A DNA stretch of 64,000 bases from Yamagishiella unicocca (Eukaryota; Chlorophyta; Chlorophyceae; Chlamydomonadales; Volvocaceae), in NCBI GenBank assembly GCA_003116995.1, contig BDSL01000137.1, positions 1-64,000 of the forward strand. The letters run 5' to 3'. This document shows positions 1 through 11,456 of the stretch, piece after piece (within the stretch, counting starts at the first letter, position 1; the number at the start of each line of letters is the position of its first letter). Under the pieces are notes generated by a model. That model had not been told where the DNA came from, searched no databases, and saw nothing but the letters and a program-made list of their open reading frames with translations. A program made the translations under genes and the position numbers.

Positions 1-61
1 CCCAGCCCTCACCCCCCCCCCCCAGCCCTCATCACCCCCGCCCCCCAGCCCTGCCCCCCAC

Positions 62-1308
62 CTCATCTCCACTGACTTTCTCCACTCGCCCCCAAGAGCT
101 GCCGATCTGGATCTGAACGCGGCCTCGGTAGCTGCTGACCTTACCTGCGGACAGGTAAGCAGGGGGCCCGGGGAGCAGCGGTCGTGGTGGTGGTGGTGGT
201 GGTGGTGGTGGTGGGCACCACACGGTGTGGGTCGCCGCTCACACACACTGCATCCGCCCCTGCCGCTGTTCGCGCCCGGAGACCCGCACCTGGGCCATCC
301 GAGCCTGCCGCAACCTGCCCGCGGGGGAGCACACCCGCCCCTGCTCGCGGTCGCAACCCGTTTCAGTGCCGACGCACGGGTTTCCTCTCACGCCGCTCTG
401 CTTGGTGCGGATTCTCTTTACCCCCCCCCCCCTGCCCTGGTCTTCATGCCACCCCTTCCAACGCAGCCACCCAAACGCGGCGTTAGTGACGGCGGCCCGT
501 GATGCCGAGCCTCCCCCGAGCAGCGCCATGACGCCGCACACCCCGTGCGCCGTACGTGTCGTACGTGTCGTACCTGAGACGCGGTAGAACTTGCCGCGCT
601 TGACGTTGCTGGGCTTGCAGCTGTTGTTCGCCCGGTAGATGAGGCGGCAGTAGCCGGAGGGGTCGCGCACTACTGCGCTGTACACCGGGTCACGCGGCTT
701 CGAGGTGGGGTCAACGCCCTCCAGGTGCCATACCTGGGGATCGGTTGGTGGTTGGTGGTTGATGTTTGGTACTAAATGATGGTTGGGGGCGGGGGTTGGG
801 GTTTGCGGGGGGGATGGTGATAGGGGGTTACGTGTTTGCGCGAGCTGGTTTGGCTGCGTATGTTGCGAGGCGGCCGCGGCCGCGGGGGGCGGAGGGCTCT
901 GCGAGGGTTTGGCCGTCAGTGCAGTGAGTTAGGCGGCTGGGTGGCGAAGGTGCTGCTGGCTGGGAGTGAATGAGTGGGCTGGCCGACGGGAAGAGGATGG
1001 GACGTTGGTGTGACGGTATGTGTGGTGACCAGAGGGCGCCGGTGGAAAAAGGGTGCATTAGTAACGCTACCGGTGATCGATGGAGGAAGGGCGCGGTGCT
1101 GGGGATGGATGGCGGTGGTGGGTTGCGGGCGCTGGTGGGTTGCACCAGTCGCGGCGGCGCCGTGGCGCCGACGGAGGGTGACCACCCGTGGGGCGGATGG
1201 CTGGGGTCGTGGGTGCATCGACGCCGGCGCGCTCGTGTGATACGTTCGCACCTCCACCAGCAAGTCTTCAAAGCTGTCTCCCAAGCTGAGTTCGTGCAGG
1301 CGCACCAT
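62..1308 (-). CDS. SOSS complex subunit B-like OB-fold protein (5' part, runs off left edge)
   Basis: Three exons join in phase on the minus strand: 1308-1252, 733-574 and 144-62; a fourth must lie beyond base 1. The start ATG at 1308 follows AT-rich DNA, and donors and acceptors are GT-AG. The roughly 100 residues seen run from MVRLHELSLGDSF through VYSAVVRDPSGYCRLIY to YRGRVQIQIGSSWGRVEKV. The order of strands, with a short acidic start, a GxxxRLxY-type core, a KRGKFYRVSGKV turn and a YRGRVQIQIG strand, resembles the single OB fold of the ssDNA-binding SOSS-B/hSSB proteins, which act in DNA double-strand break repair. That assignment is inference from pattern memory; another OB-fold protein is possible. 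Intron 2 holds a (GTG)n tract near 184-213 and a copy of the short intronic repeat family near 371-400. Confidence 0.5.
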
Positions 1309-1667
1309 GGCTGCTTGGGCGCCGGGCGACCGAGCGCCAACGTGACGTCCACAATGTATACAAGATACTTGTATTATTTGAAATGGATTAACTGTATACT
1401 GCTGATGAGCGTCAGCAGTGACCGGCTTTTGGCTGTTGGTTCGCCTTTGCTCGCCCGAAATGCATGCTCTGCGCAGACTTGGCGCTCGATTATGGTAAGA
1501 TTCGGTCGAATATTTTGGCGTGAAGAAAATTGCTAACGTTTTGGCAAGCGCGACCGATACCCGGGTGTCGTAGCACACCGGCGGCTCGTATTTGCACCGG
1601 AAAACTGCAGCCATGCACCTTACATATACACTATGGTCTAGCATAATTGAACGAATCCATACACATA
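1309..1667. promoter_or_regulatory. Shared upstream region between divergent genes
   Basis: About 360 bases separate the minus-strand ATG at 1308 from the plus-strand ATG proposed at 1668. It is clearly more AT-rich than the flanking exons, with tracts such as TATACAAGATACTTG near 1357-1371 and ACATATACACTATGG near 1622-1636 that could serve as TATA-like elements in either direction. No open frame with coding-type codon bias is visible. Promoter function is inferred from position and composition only. Confidence 0.4.
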
Positions 1668-3025
1668 ATGTCGTCTTCCGCGTGCCATTCGGCCCATCTC
1701 TTCCTATCCGGTCCCGCCGTGCCGTGCCAAACGCTGCCTCCTGACTCTGGAACACACACGATACTCCATAAATTCAATCTGCAGCTTCTGCTTCTGCCTG
1801 GCATACGCCATGGCGCTACGGCGAGTTGGGCTGCCCGAAGCCGCAATGGGCCCGACGGCTCCACGCAACTTAGCAGCGCATGCGGCACCAGTACGACGTC
1901 GGCCAACGGTACAAGTACATTTTCGACTCCAGCGGCGCCAGTGGGGCAACGGCTCGGGCCCAACTGCTGCGGCAGTAGCACCAGCTGCAGCGGCGGCGAC
2001 GGCGTCAACGGAGCCTCTGGCCCCTTCGGCAACCTAGGCGGCCTATGGGGCGGCTGGCACGTCATGCGCAGCACGCTGGCGTCAATCACACTCCCAGCCC
2101 ACAGCATGCCGTACAGTCCACGTCACGGCGATGACGTCACGGCGGCAGCACGGGCGCGGCTGCGTGGAGGGGACGATGCCGGCGCCGGCGTCAGCGTGTA
2201 CAGCGGTGGCGGTGACGGCAGTGCGGGTGGCTGGGCTGCGAGGGCGGTGGGTGCTACAGCCCCCCAGGCGCTGTTCACTCTTGCCAGGTGCGGACTGGGC
2301 CCCACTTTGCGGGCGGGCGGAACCCCCCCTGGAGCTGGAGAGCGCTGCGTGATTGTATATTTTGCGAAAGCGGAATGGAGTTTGTGGGGAAATGGGGAGC
2401 GGGGCGGTTGGGGAGTGGGGCTGGTTGGGGGCAGCAGATTCGGTCGCAGACTGACCCTGTTTGCTCCCTGCGTGCTGCAGAGCCGACGGTCCCGCGCAAC
2501 GGCGGCTCCGGAACCAGCCCGGCTGGGAGGCGGCCGCCGGGGGCCCCGGCCGCCCAGGTGGGTGGGTGGGTTCGAGGAAGACCCGTGGATGCCAGAAAAG
2601 CCCGTTTCGAACAGACGTTTTGAGATGCATGGTGGGTGGGCGGCTAGTGCGTGTGGGGGGCCGCAAGGGTCAAGGCCAGGGCTGGCTGGGCGGGGTGGTG
2701 GGTCCGGCCGGAGGCGCGGGTCCTGCTCGCTTCCTGGTAGAGGCAGCTGGGGAAGTAAGCGGCCCTGGCTAGAACCCAACCTGCCTGGGTGGGGCGTGAA
2801 GCGGCAGCTTCGGCGGTTATGGTGTTTCGGAAGCGGGGCGCGGAGAAGGTGTTCACGATCCCACAACCAACGGCACGCCTGCGCCTGCGCCTGCCCCCTT
2901 ACGTCTTTATAGCCGCCGCTCTAGCTACTCTACAGTCTGTAGCTGGCTCTAGCCGCCAGGCCCCGGCAGTCCCTCCCTCCCTCCCTGGACCGCACATCCT
3001 CACTGATTGCCGCATCCCCTTGTAA
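1668..3025 (+). CDS. Hypothetical Gly/Ser/Ala-rich protein
   Basis: Not recognised. The model is three exons, 1668-2287, 2481-2557 and 2808-3025, whose phases agree (2, 1, stop), giving about 304 residues. The best evidence is exon 1 from about 1900 to 2287, where codons strongly favour G or C in third position and the protein is low-complexity (runs of Gly, Ser, Cys, Ala). The donor at 2288 (CCAG/GTGCGG) and the acceptor at 2480 (GTGCTGCAG) are good. Exon 3 is weaker: it encodes basic stretches such as VMVFRKRGAEK, then a composition more like a 5' leader, and it overlaps the likely promoter of the PHD gene 100 bases downstream. The N-terminal 70 residues have poor codon bias, so the true start may be later. 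An alternative is that the exons belong to the 5' end of the PHD gene. Confidence 0.33.
2571..2632 (+). repeat. Intronic repeat family R1, forward copy
   Basis: This copy starts 13 bases after the donor at 2558. Core GAGGAAGACCCGTGGATGC is followed by a GAAAA spacer, CCGTTTCGAACAGACG and TTTTGAGATGCATG. Nearly the same 60-base string recurs in introns of the cyclase and ValRS genes. Confidence 0.85.
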
Positions 3026-3125
3026 ACCGTCCCTCCGGCGTGCGTCTGGAATACACTGGCGGACAGCTGGCGACGGCGGCGGCGGCGGCGGCGGCGGCGA
3101 GCGGGCTGGGTATGGGGAATTGGAC

Positions 3126-5209
3126 ATGGCGGGGGCGGAGGCGGCGCTGATGGACCTCATGCGCGGGGGCTCCAGGGGGGCCGGCGGCGGCGACGGCGAG
3201 GAAGCCGGCGACGACGCTGAGGCGGCGGCCAAGGCGCTCGCCAGGTGGGTGCCGTACAGCCGGGCTCTGGTTTGCCGTACGACAGCGCTGCCGACCCTCT
3301 CTGCCTTCGCTCCGCTTCCGCGCCCCTAAAGCTTCGGGCTGTCACCGCTGCCCCTCTTCTCCCTTCCCCACTCGCCTGGCACCCTTCCCCCGCAACCGGC
3401 AACCGGCAACTGACAACTGGCAACTGCTCCAGGGTGGAGTGCGGCTTCTGCCGTAAGCGCCTGGGCCGCCGCGGCGGGCCCTCGGTGCTGCTGTGCGACG
3501 GCTGCCACCGGCCCTTCCACTGGGACTGCTGCCGCTACCGGGGCGTCAACACGCGGCGGGAGGCGGAGGGCGGCTGGCACCACTGCACGGTACCGTAACC
3601 CGGGGGGGGGGGAGAAGGGTGCTGTGCGGCGGGGGGGCGGGGGGGCTGCAGGGTTAATGGGATTTCGGACCGCGGTTACGGTTACGGTTGGCCCGGCGCG
3701 CACGCCTCATGACCACTCCCCTCCGCTCTCCCCTCCTCTCTCCCTCTTCCACTCTCTGTCACTGGTCTTGTCGCCATCCCCTCCCCTCCCCACCGCTCTC
3801 CCCTCCCCTCCCCTCCACTCTCCCCTCCGTCGGGTGCCAGGACTGCGCCGCCTGCTCTGCCCAGTGGCTGTCGCGCGCGGCGGCGGGTCCGGCAGCAGCG
3901 GCCGGCGGCCGCTCCTGGCAGCTCCTGCCGACGGCCATGAATGGTCCGGGCGGCAGCCAGCGGCAGGAGATGGGCGGGGCGCTACAGGAGGTGGGGTCCG
4001 GGTGCAGGGGTCCGGGCTGTGCGCGATGAGGTGCGATGTGCAAGGACGGAGAGTTGGTTTGGCCGAGGCGGTTGCCCGAATAACTGACTAAGCATCGCGA
4101 CCCGCAGCTCCTCCCCTGCCTGCCTGCCTGCCACCAAACTGCAACCCCACACGCAGTAGCACGCCCCTCCCAAAACCACCGTAGCAGGACCCCGACCCCT
4201 CAAACCGAAGGTCGACATACGACCACCGTCTTTCGTATCCTCACCCAAGTTCTCCAGCATGCATTTCGAAACGTCTTTCCTAAACGGTTATCCTCGCATT
4301 CATGGGTCTTCCGCGACACCCCCACCACCTTCACCGCCATCATCGCCATCGCCACCCTAACCCAGGTCTCCTCCGTCCTCGCTGGGGAGTACGGCCCCCG
4401 TGTCGTGGACGCCGTACTGGACAGCGACTACGCCGTACTGCTGCGCGACGCGCGCGGCGCGGCGGTCAGTGCCGCCACGCTGGACGTGTACGGCAGGGAG
4501 GTGGTGGTGGTCGACCTGGCGGCGACGATGGAGGACGCGCGGGGCCGGGGCCACTACAGGTGCGTGTGTGTGTGTGTCTGTGTGTTACCGCTTGGGGTAT
4601 GTGCGTTGCTTCACCGCTGAAGCCACAGATACTCCAAGTTACAGCGTTACAGCGGTGTGTAGGCGGCCGCTGGAATGGGGGGTGGCCGAACAGCTGCCAG
4701 CGGGGCACGTTGCTGGGATGTGCTCGGTGGCTGGGGTGGCTGAGATGCACTCCTCTCCCTGCTTCCCATCCTGCTTCCCCCCCCCCTCCTCCTCTCCTCC
4801 TCCTCCTCCTCCTCTCCTCCTCCGCTGCCGCCGCAGGGCGCTGGTGGATTCTCTAGACGGCTGGCTGGACGAGGCGGGCACCGAGCAGTGGGTGGTGGCG
4901 CTGCCTGGGGGGAAGGATGGCAGGGAGCTGCAGCGGCTGTGGCGGGAGAGGGGCTTCCGGAAGCTGCCCGGATCGCAGGCCCGCGCGTGGTCGCGGCAAC
5001 TGCCAGGGTTTCCGGATCAATCGGGCGGGGATCAGGGGAGTGTGCTTTGGGGTCGGAAGATGGCGGCGGGAAAATCGCAGGGGGAGGACGGCGCGGAGGG
5101 GGTGAGGGGCGCGGGGCGGGGGGTGGGCGGCGTGCTCCGTGGCGTGGTGGGTGGAGTGGCGGTGGCGGTGCGGGGAGTGGCGGGGTATGTGATGCTGGCG
5201 GGCAGATGA
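3126..5209 (+). CDS. PHD-finger / GNAT acetyltransferase-like protein (IDM1-type)
   Basis: Five exons join in frame: 3126-3244, 3433-3589, 3841-3990, 4366-4559 and 4837-5209 (330 residues). Exon 1 is an acidic, Ala/Gly-rich N-terminus. Exons 2-3 encode a complete PHD finger, with the ligand pattern CGFC, LLCDGC, FHWDC, then WHHC..CAAC; the last zinc pair is split by intron 2. Exons 4-5 match the C-terminal GNAT domain of plant IDM1-like PHD proteins: DYAVLLRD, then an AATLDVYG strand, an ARGRGHYRALV acetyl-CoA-loop equivalent, a WVVALPG strand and RGFRKL. In plants such proteins bind histone tails and acetylate H3. The segment usually found between PHD and GNAT (about 60 residues) is much shorter here, so an exon in 3991-4365 may be missed. 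The last 100 residues are Gly-rich. Nuclear location and enzymatic activity are inferred. Confidence 0.72.
4248..4316 (-). repeat. Intronic repeat family R1, reverse copy
   Basis: This is the reverse complement of the R1 string, including GCATGCATTTCGAAACG and AACGGTTATCCTCGCAT then TGGGTCTTCC. It ends 49 bases before the acceptor at 4365 of the PHD-GNAT gene. Confidence 0.8.
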
Positions 5210-5639
5210 TCAGTTGGACGTGCAGCAGGGCAGACCGCTGCTCTCCTGGATAAACAAGCGGATAATGTCAAGTACATGGACTGTAGAGGACCGTTTCCGT
5301 TGAGTCTGCAACGTGGATGCAACCGTCACGCTCCATATGTATATTTCTTGCGTTAATGTACGAATCAAAAGCGGAGACGAGGCGAAACACTCCATACTGT
5401 CGTGTGTGGCGCTGTGTTTCCTGGGACAGCTCTTTGGGGCCCATGCTTTTTTTTCCTGGCATGAACAGTTAAATAGTACAAAATAAGATTAACATGACAA
5501 TCCAATTCCGCGACATCATTGGCTGACGAGCTTGCCCGGTGTTTGCTTGCGTGGCTCACGACGATGACGATGAGAATCACTCCATAGCCATTCTCTTCAC
5601 ATCATTTTTATTGCACTTTTACCAGTGCATACTACAGAA
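5210..5639. other. Intergenic: 3' end of PHD-GNAT gene and upstream of the NTF2-like gene
   Basis: About 430 bases with lower GC than the flanks. It should hold the 3' untranslated region of the upstream gene and the promoter of the next. AT-rich stretches lie near 5470-5490 and 5600-5616. No coding frame with typical codon bias was seen. Confidence 0.5.
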
Positions 5640-8600
5640 ATGCTCGGGCATACTATAATCAACCGTAGCTCGGCTGTGAAGAGCGGCCGGGCAGCTCATC
5701 CCTGTCCCTTTGCCGGTGCCACTCTACGCCGCAGCTTATGCCAGCAAGTTCAAGTGGTTAGCAATAATGTAAACAGGCGAGCGCAGGTCCGTCGTGCCGT
5801 CGAGACGGAGACTAGTCCGGTGGACTCCATTGCCTTCAAGACGATCGACGGTGAGCATCCCTGCCAACAAAGGCCGGAAACATCTGAGGCTGAATTATAG
5901 TGCCGTGTAACAATCTCATCTCGTTCTGGTCCTTTGGAACTACACTAACGCTCCCTACTTAAGGACCGTGTTAGAAGGAGTGGTCGCACGCGCGGGTTCA
6001 TCAATCACTGTCAAACACTAGCAATAGTGTAATTTACAAAGATCTGGAGGCGCAAATGCGTTCGCTTCTGCCTCCTTGCCTGTCGGCCCAACTCCCCAGC
6101 TTACTTCGCCACCCCTTTCCTCCTCAGCCAAACGCTCCGCGAACCTGAGGTCTTTGCCCCTGCGCTGCGCTAAAATACCTGTATCTGCGGCCCCTTCTGG
6201 TACGCGTCTTGACCCACATCTGAAACCTCCCCTTCCTCCTCCCTGCATCAGACCTCGACACCACCTACTGTGATGATTTCGTCTGCACCTCCTCACCCGC
6301 GGTGGAGCAGACGGTCCGCAGCATGGCCCGGGAGCTTGTCCGCGGACGGTACGCGACGACCAGCCTGTACCAGCCAACCGTTACCTACTCGGTACGTCGC
6401 ACTGTACGGCAACTGCTGATCGCCACGCCGCGTTTTTTGTCAGTCGCGTTCTGTGCCCCCTAGCATTGCGCCTTTTTGCGCCATCGCCTTGCAGCAGCCG
6501 GGAAGGAGAGCTCAGATAGAAATAGTCGAGCTGGGGTGGCCCTGGGTGAGGGCCACACAAGAGCGACAGCCCTGTGCCTGGAACCTGGCTCTCCACCGCA
6601 CGATGTACTAACCTCCTTTACCCCTACGGTTGCGTTGTCGCACGGTTTCTCCCCAGGACGGCTTCCGCACCTTCACGGGCCCCGAGGGCTTCTTGACTCA
6701 GCGCTGGATCCTGGAGAATGTGGAAAAGCCAAAGGCGGTGAGAGCAGCATCCGGGCTACTGCGTGATGGATGGAGGGTTGTAGGGTTGTGAAGTTAAGGG
6801 AAGCCCACCGTGTAGGGGTACTGTGCCGACCCAGGAGCAGCCCCAGTGGGTTGCGACGCCGCGAGCGGTGCGCGCGAACGTTGAAAGGGCGTCCGGGCAA
6901 GGCCTGCTGCGCGTTGCGCCGGCCTGGGATTCGAGTGCGGCTCAGCGCGGACGGCGTAGCGCAGTGGGAGGTCCACGGCGGGCGCCCGCCGCCCGTGGGT
7001 TACGGAAGGCGGGTTGCAGGCGGAGGGGGCGGCTCGGCTACTGGAAGTGCGCAAGGGGGTGGTGGTGCAGCCCGGGGCCCTTGCAGGCCGAACAGGGAGG
7101 GCACTAAAGGCCTAAGAGGGAGGCCACTAGAGGCGGGCGCCTGGCACCCCCACCTGGCCTAGACGCCGAATTTGCTTCCAAACCAGGAAAACACTGATCC
7201 CGGAAAACCCTTAACCCGGAAAACCCGGAACCCAGAGCCTCGTCAAGATGCGCATGCTCGACAAGGGGACCAGCCAGGTGGACTGGCTGCTGGAGGGCCG
7301 GCTGGGCGGCATGGCGCTGGACATCTCCGTGACTAGCACCTGCGAGCACAACTTGCTCACCGGGCGCGTAACGGCGTACAGGTGAGCAGCATGTTGGCGT
7401 GGGTGGCATTGTCACCTGGAGGGCTGCAGGGAGGGACGAAGGCCACGGGGGGTTAACGTGGCGTGTACGACGTGTACGACGTCCTCGGGGATGTGAGTGG
7501 AGGCGGTGGATCTGGGTCAACAGGCGGGGTGGGCTTGAGCAGTCCATTCGGGCCTCTTCCTGGCGGCGGCACGCCGCCCGCAGCGATCTCCCAGCAGCAC
7601 GCGCGGTTCCGGGAGAGGGATTTAGGGTGCCAGCGCGAAGCGCCGTCACTTGCAGCAACCTGGCGCCACTGCCTCCGCCTCCGCGCCTGTCGGGGTCTAC
7701 ACGCCCTCGGAGACAGAGGGCGGCCGGGAGGCTGCGAGGAAATCCCGGGTACGAAGGAAAACCGTTTCGGGTGGCCGGGAGGCGGCGGGTCCTAGTGCGG
7801 CGGTGCCGAGAACACACCAGCTCCTAGTCGCTGCTGAGCCCCAGCCGGCAACAGACTACTGGCACGTGCGAGTCGAGGGTGTATGACGGACATGGCGTTG
7901 TCAGGGTTTGGGACGCCCAAACCCTGGGCACCTGGACACCGCAGCACCTGTAGTCGATGACAGACCCCGACACCATCACATGTGCATGGCCGGCCCATAA
8001 CTCCGCCCGAGGCCCCCCGCACCAGTGCGTGCTCCTCCGGCCCCGGCGCCCCTCGGCGCCCCGTTGCCCGTCGACGCACGACCCCTCCACCCTCTGCAAT
8101 GTGCTGCTCAGGGAGAGCTGGAACCTGTCCCGCTGCTCTCCGCCCGCCGCGCTGCTCGCCACCTTCAACCGCTACAGCTGGTCGGCGAGGCAGGCGCTGT
8201 CGGACGCGCGCGACGGAATCAACAAGGTGGTGCAGAAGCTGGGCGGCGGAGGCGGAGGCGAGGGCGGCGGCAGCAACATGACACAGATGCCGGATGACCC
8301 AACCAGGGTAAGACCCGCACACAGGCACTACCCGCGCTACACGTGCCGCCCGGACTGTTGGTTTTCCGTGTAGCATTCGCGGCTTGGAACGAGCGGTGGA
8401 TTAGGAAATATCGGGGTCGGGATTCGCGCACATCATGCGTTGTGAAAGGGAGCGGGGCGGGGCGGGTTCATGCTTGGGTGTGAGTCGGTTCCGATTAGGG
8501 GATATCAGGGACCGACGAGTTGGGGTCTGCAGGCGCGAACCCTAACCCTAGGCGCGAACCCTAAACCCTAACGTTGTGTTTACTCGACGCCCAGTTCTAT

Positions 8601-8705
8601 CAGCAGGGTGACGGCCCCAACCAGGATATCATCGCAATAGGCTTCCTGGTGGCACTGCTCTACCTGGCCTTCAAGCTGTTCGGCGCGCTGGAGACACTGG
8701 GCTAA
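5640..8705 (+). CDS. NTF2-like/DUF2358-like protein, probably plastid, with C-terminal membrane anchor
   Basis: Six exons fit in phase: 5640-5850, 6252-6391, 6657-6737, 7236-7381, 8112-8307 and 8595-8705 (294 residues). The first 60 or so residues are rich in Ser, Arg, Ala and Val with few acids, as in a chloroplast transit peptide. The core has the SnoaL/NTF2-like order: VEQTVRSMARELVRGRY, then YQPTVTYSDGFRTFTGPEGF, the strand pair DWLLEGRLGG..ALDISVTS, and the closing LTGRVTAYRESWNLSRCSPP, which is the pattern of the plant DUF2358 family. A Gly-rich linker leads to FYQQGDGPNQ and one hydrophobic helix (IAIGFLVALLYLAFKLF) just before the stop, suggesting a thylakoid or envelope anchor. Function is unknown. 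Intron 5 carries telomere-like CCCTAAA repeats; intron 4 has a copy of the short intronic repeat near 7735. Confidence 0.72.
8538..8573 (+). repeat. Telomere-like CCCTAAA repeat inside an intron
   Basis: CCCTAA and CCCTAAA units interrupted by GGCGCGAA, within the last intron of the NTF2-like gene. The seven-base CCCTAAA form is the plant and Volvox telomere type, not the eight-base C. reinhardtii form. Confidence 0.7.
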
Positions 8706-11456
8706 GGCGCGGGAACGCGGGGTGGGCTGCGGGGACGGCGGGGTGGGGTGTATGTGCGGGGTGCGGGTCCTGCCTTCGGTGCCGGCTTCGGAGCCAGTGC
8801 CACAGCGCCAGGCTGGCGGGGCCGGTTTCGCCAGCACAGGCGGAGACGGAGAGTATCCAATCACCGGGAGGGGTTGCGTCTCGTGAGCACCCACATAGTC
8901 CTACTGGCTGGGCTCGCGTTTCGGACATAACCGTCTCGTCAGGACCTAGTTGGCCGGGTTCTGACTGCCGTACGTGGGGTTGCCGCGCTGCCCGCAGCTG
9001 AGGGACATCACAGTCTGGTGCTCGCTGGTTGCACCCGTTACAGGGGGCCATGCGTTGGGTTTCAGGTTTGGGCTATGGCCGGCGAACGGCGTTAGGAGGG
9101 CGAGAGGAGCGACACGGGTGGCTGCGTCTCAGCGCAAATTTTCCTGGCTGGGGCTTTTTGTATGGTTTACAGTTTGTTTTTGGTTGTTTTTGCTGCTCGT
9201 CGTACGGGGCTTGTTGTTCGTGAACGTCGTTGGTTTCGGGGCCGCGGAGGCTTGATGGTCGAGGAGGAGATCAATTATGTTGGGACGCAGTGTTGGGGTT
9301 TTAGTGGATGTCGTCAATTGTGTCAGCGCATCCTACCCCGTTGCTGCGCTTGCTGCCATCACCTGAGTGACAGGTAGGAGCGGCGAGATCCCCACATTGA
9401 TCGAGATACAGTATTGTAGGGTATCTTAATATGTCATTCGTGGTGTGCATCTTCAAAAACTCACTTCCCAGCAACGCAAGATGACTAACCGCGTGGCGGA
9501 GGTGGAGGAGGGCGGTAAGATGCCGGGGACAGTTGCAATATCATGTGAAGAGAGGGATTTGTTGGTGATTTGTCGTACACATGTGATGCGGCATGCGGGA
9601 CGTGAGCTGCCCGAAGAGGAGGACAAACGGCGCTGCTCGAATTACACGTTGCTACACTAACCAGTACGCATAATTGTTACGGTGAATTCGGTTATTGAGT
9701 TGATATAGGATAACACTCTCACCCATGCCACAGTTTTTGCAATGGACATCCGGCTCAGACGGCCACGTGTTACCTACTTTTCATGTCACGAGTTACTGTC
9801 CGGACACGCAGCCACATGCTGCCTCCTTTGACACACTTGCGTCACCCCGCAATCGTCCAGTACAGGGATAAACATTGCATCGCACAATCCCAGATGAATA
9901 TCCCGCTGTTCCCAGGCGCAGCGCAGAGCTAGGCGCCGTGTAAGGAAACCAAACGCGATCGTTCACAGGTAGGCATTGGGACGCTGCCCAGAATCTAGCG
10001 AAGGCGGCCGGGAGCGATGAAGTGCAACCGTGAGGATGCTGATGTCGACACATCACGGGCATGCGACACGAGCATGTCTGCCGGAGGGTTGCAGCCCGAA
10101 CGACGCCGCCCGCATCCACCAAGCTATAGTGGACGACGGGCGTATACGGGCGCACGGCACTACGCAAATCCAAGACACTGAGGTCTGAGGCAACATTCGC
10201 ATATCTCCTGCTTACTTGGGGCTGGCAAAAGCACCACTCTCTGCTAAGCTTCAGCCTGCAATTACGCACTAGGCAACACCCTTATGAAGGCGACGACCCA
10301 ACTAGATTTCCATTTGTGAAACTTCGTCATCGCCGTTACCAAACCCACCACCCTCGCTCCCTCCTTCCTATAGCTTCCTATTCAAACGCACACTGAACAC
10401 TTCTAACGTCAAACCTTCCTTACCCCACACCGGCGGCGATACATCTGCCCGCCTCTCGCGTCATGTCACTTCTGGACCAGCGCTGGCCGTGCAGCCGCCG
10501 CGCAAGTGCGCCGTACAAAAATGCAATGTCGTTGCATTGATCAAGCGATACATGTCGAACATATAAAAGACAGCAATATTCATCGCCATGTAAAAGAGTG
10601 TTGGCCGTTTGTTACCGTGCAAAGAAAAAGAAAGACCCGGAACGCGCACTGAAGTGGACGCGCCGCATCGAAGGCCGCGTTATCGGCCCGGTAATGCCCA
10701 GCCCTGTTGGACAGCCGCCCATATATCCGCAATCCAGCCATTGGCCTCCCCTAGCACCCGCTGCCTCCTTTGCAGCCCGGATAGCTCCAGAACCGCTTGC
10801 GTAGGAACAGCTTCCTCAAAAGGACGCATGGGCCGTAGGGCTCGGGCTTCGAAGCAAACTTGGGCTGTGGTATACCCCAAGCGCCACGCGACCAATACGT
10901 CATCACGGCGGCCGCAAGCCGTGGACTCCGGGACTCGCAGCTGTTGCCGCGCTGCAAAAAGTCCAAATAATCGCCCCGCCAAGCAACTAAAATGTTGGTG
11001 GCGCACCGCTCGATGTGAGCAGTGATGCATCCCTGGGTGCCCCTGCCCCTTAGCATTACGCTTGATGTGAACGTGGTGCGGGCGCCCGCCACATGCCAGA
11101 CCCGCCGAAGGCCGCCAGCAATGAACAGCCACGGGTGCCGACGCAGCCCTGGTAGAGGCTCAAAAGCAGTGGCTACTGTGGCTGCGTGCTTTTGGCAACA
11201 AGTACCGGTATACCTCAAATGTGCTACACAGCAACGGCGTCCAGCCGTGCGGGCTCTGGGAGGGCAGGTCTTGAGCTCCGAATTGCCTCAGGGACGACGG
11301 CGATGGCGATGGCGGCCGGGGACAGCCGCACGTCCTCCTACCCCCGCGCCGCTCCTCAACCCTGATGACGCAGCCCCCCGCCTCAGCAGCGGGCGGGCTG
11401 AGGGGCAATGCATCCTCAGCCCAACCTTCAGGCCCCAAGATGCGGCCCTGGGTCCC
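8706..11456. other. Convergent intergenic region, no supported gene
   Basis: 2.75 kb between the stop of the plus-strand NTF2-like gene and the stop of the minus-strand membrane protein gene, so it must contain both 3' untranslated regions. Open frames of 60-158 codons occur on both strands (for example minus 9793-10269) but lack coding-type third-position bias, paired splice sites or recognisable protein sequence. A T-rich stretch near 9155-9215 and a low-GC stretch near 9380-9440 stand out in composition. I see no RNA gene or mobile element. Confidence 0.5.

Noticed and set aside
1704..1949. Minus-strand frame with MAYARQKQKLQIEF
   Set aside because: The plus-strand reading downstream has the better codon bias and a consistent splice structure; this frame has no partner exons.
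9793..10269. 158-codon minus-strand open frame
   Set aside because: Codon use is unlike the supported genes and no domain is visible.
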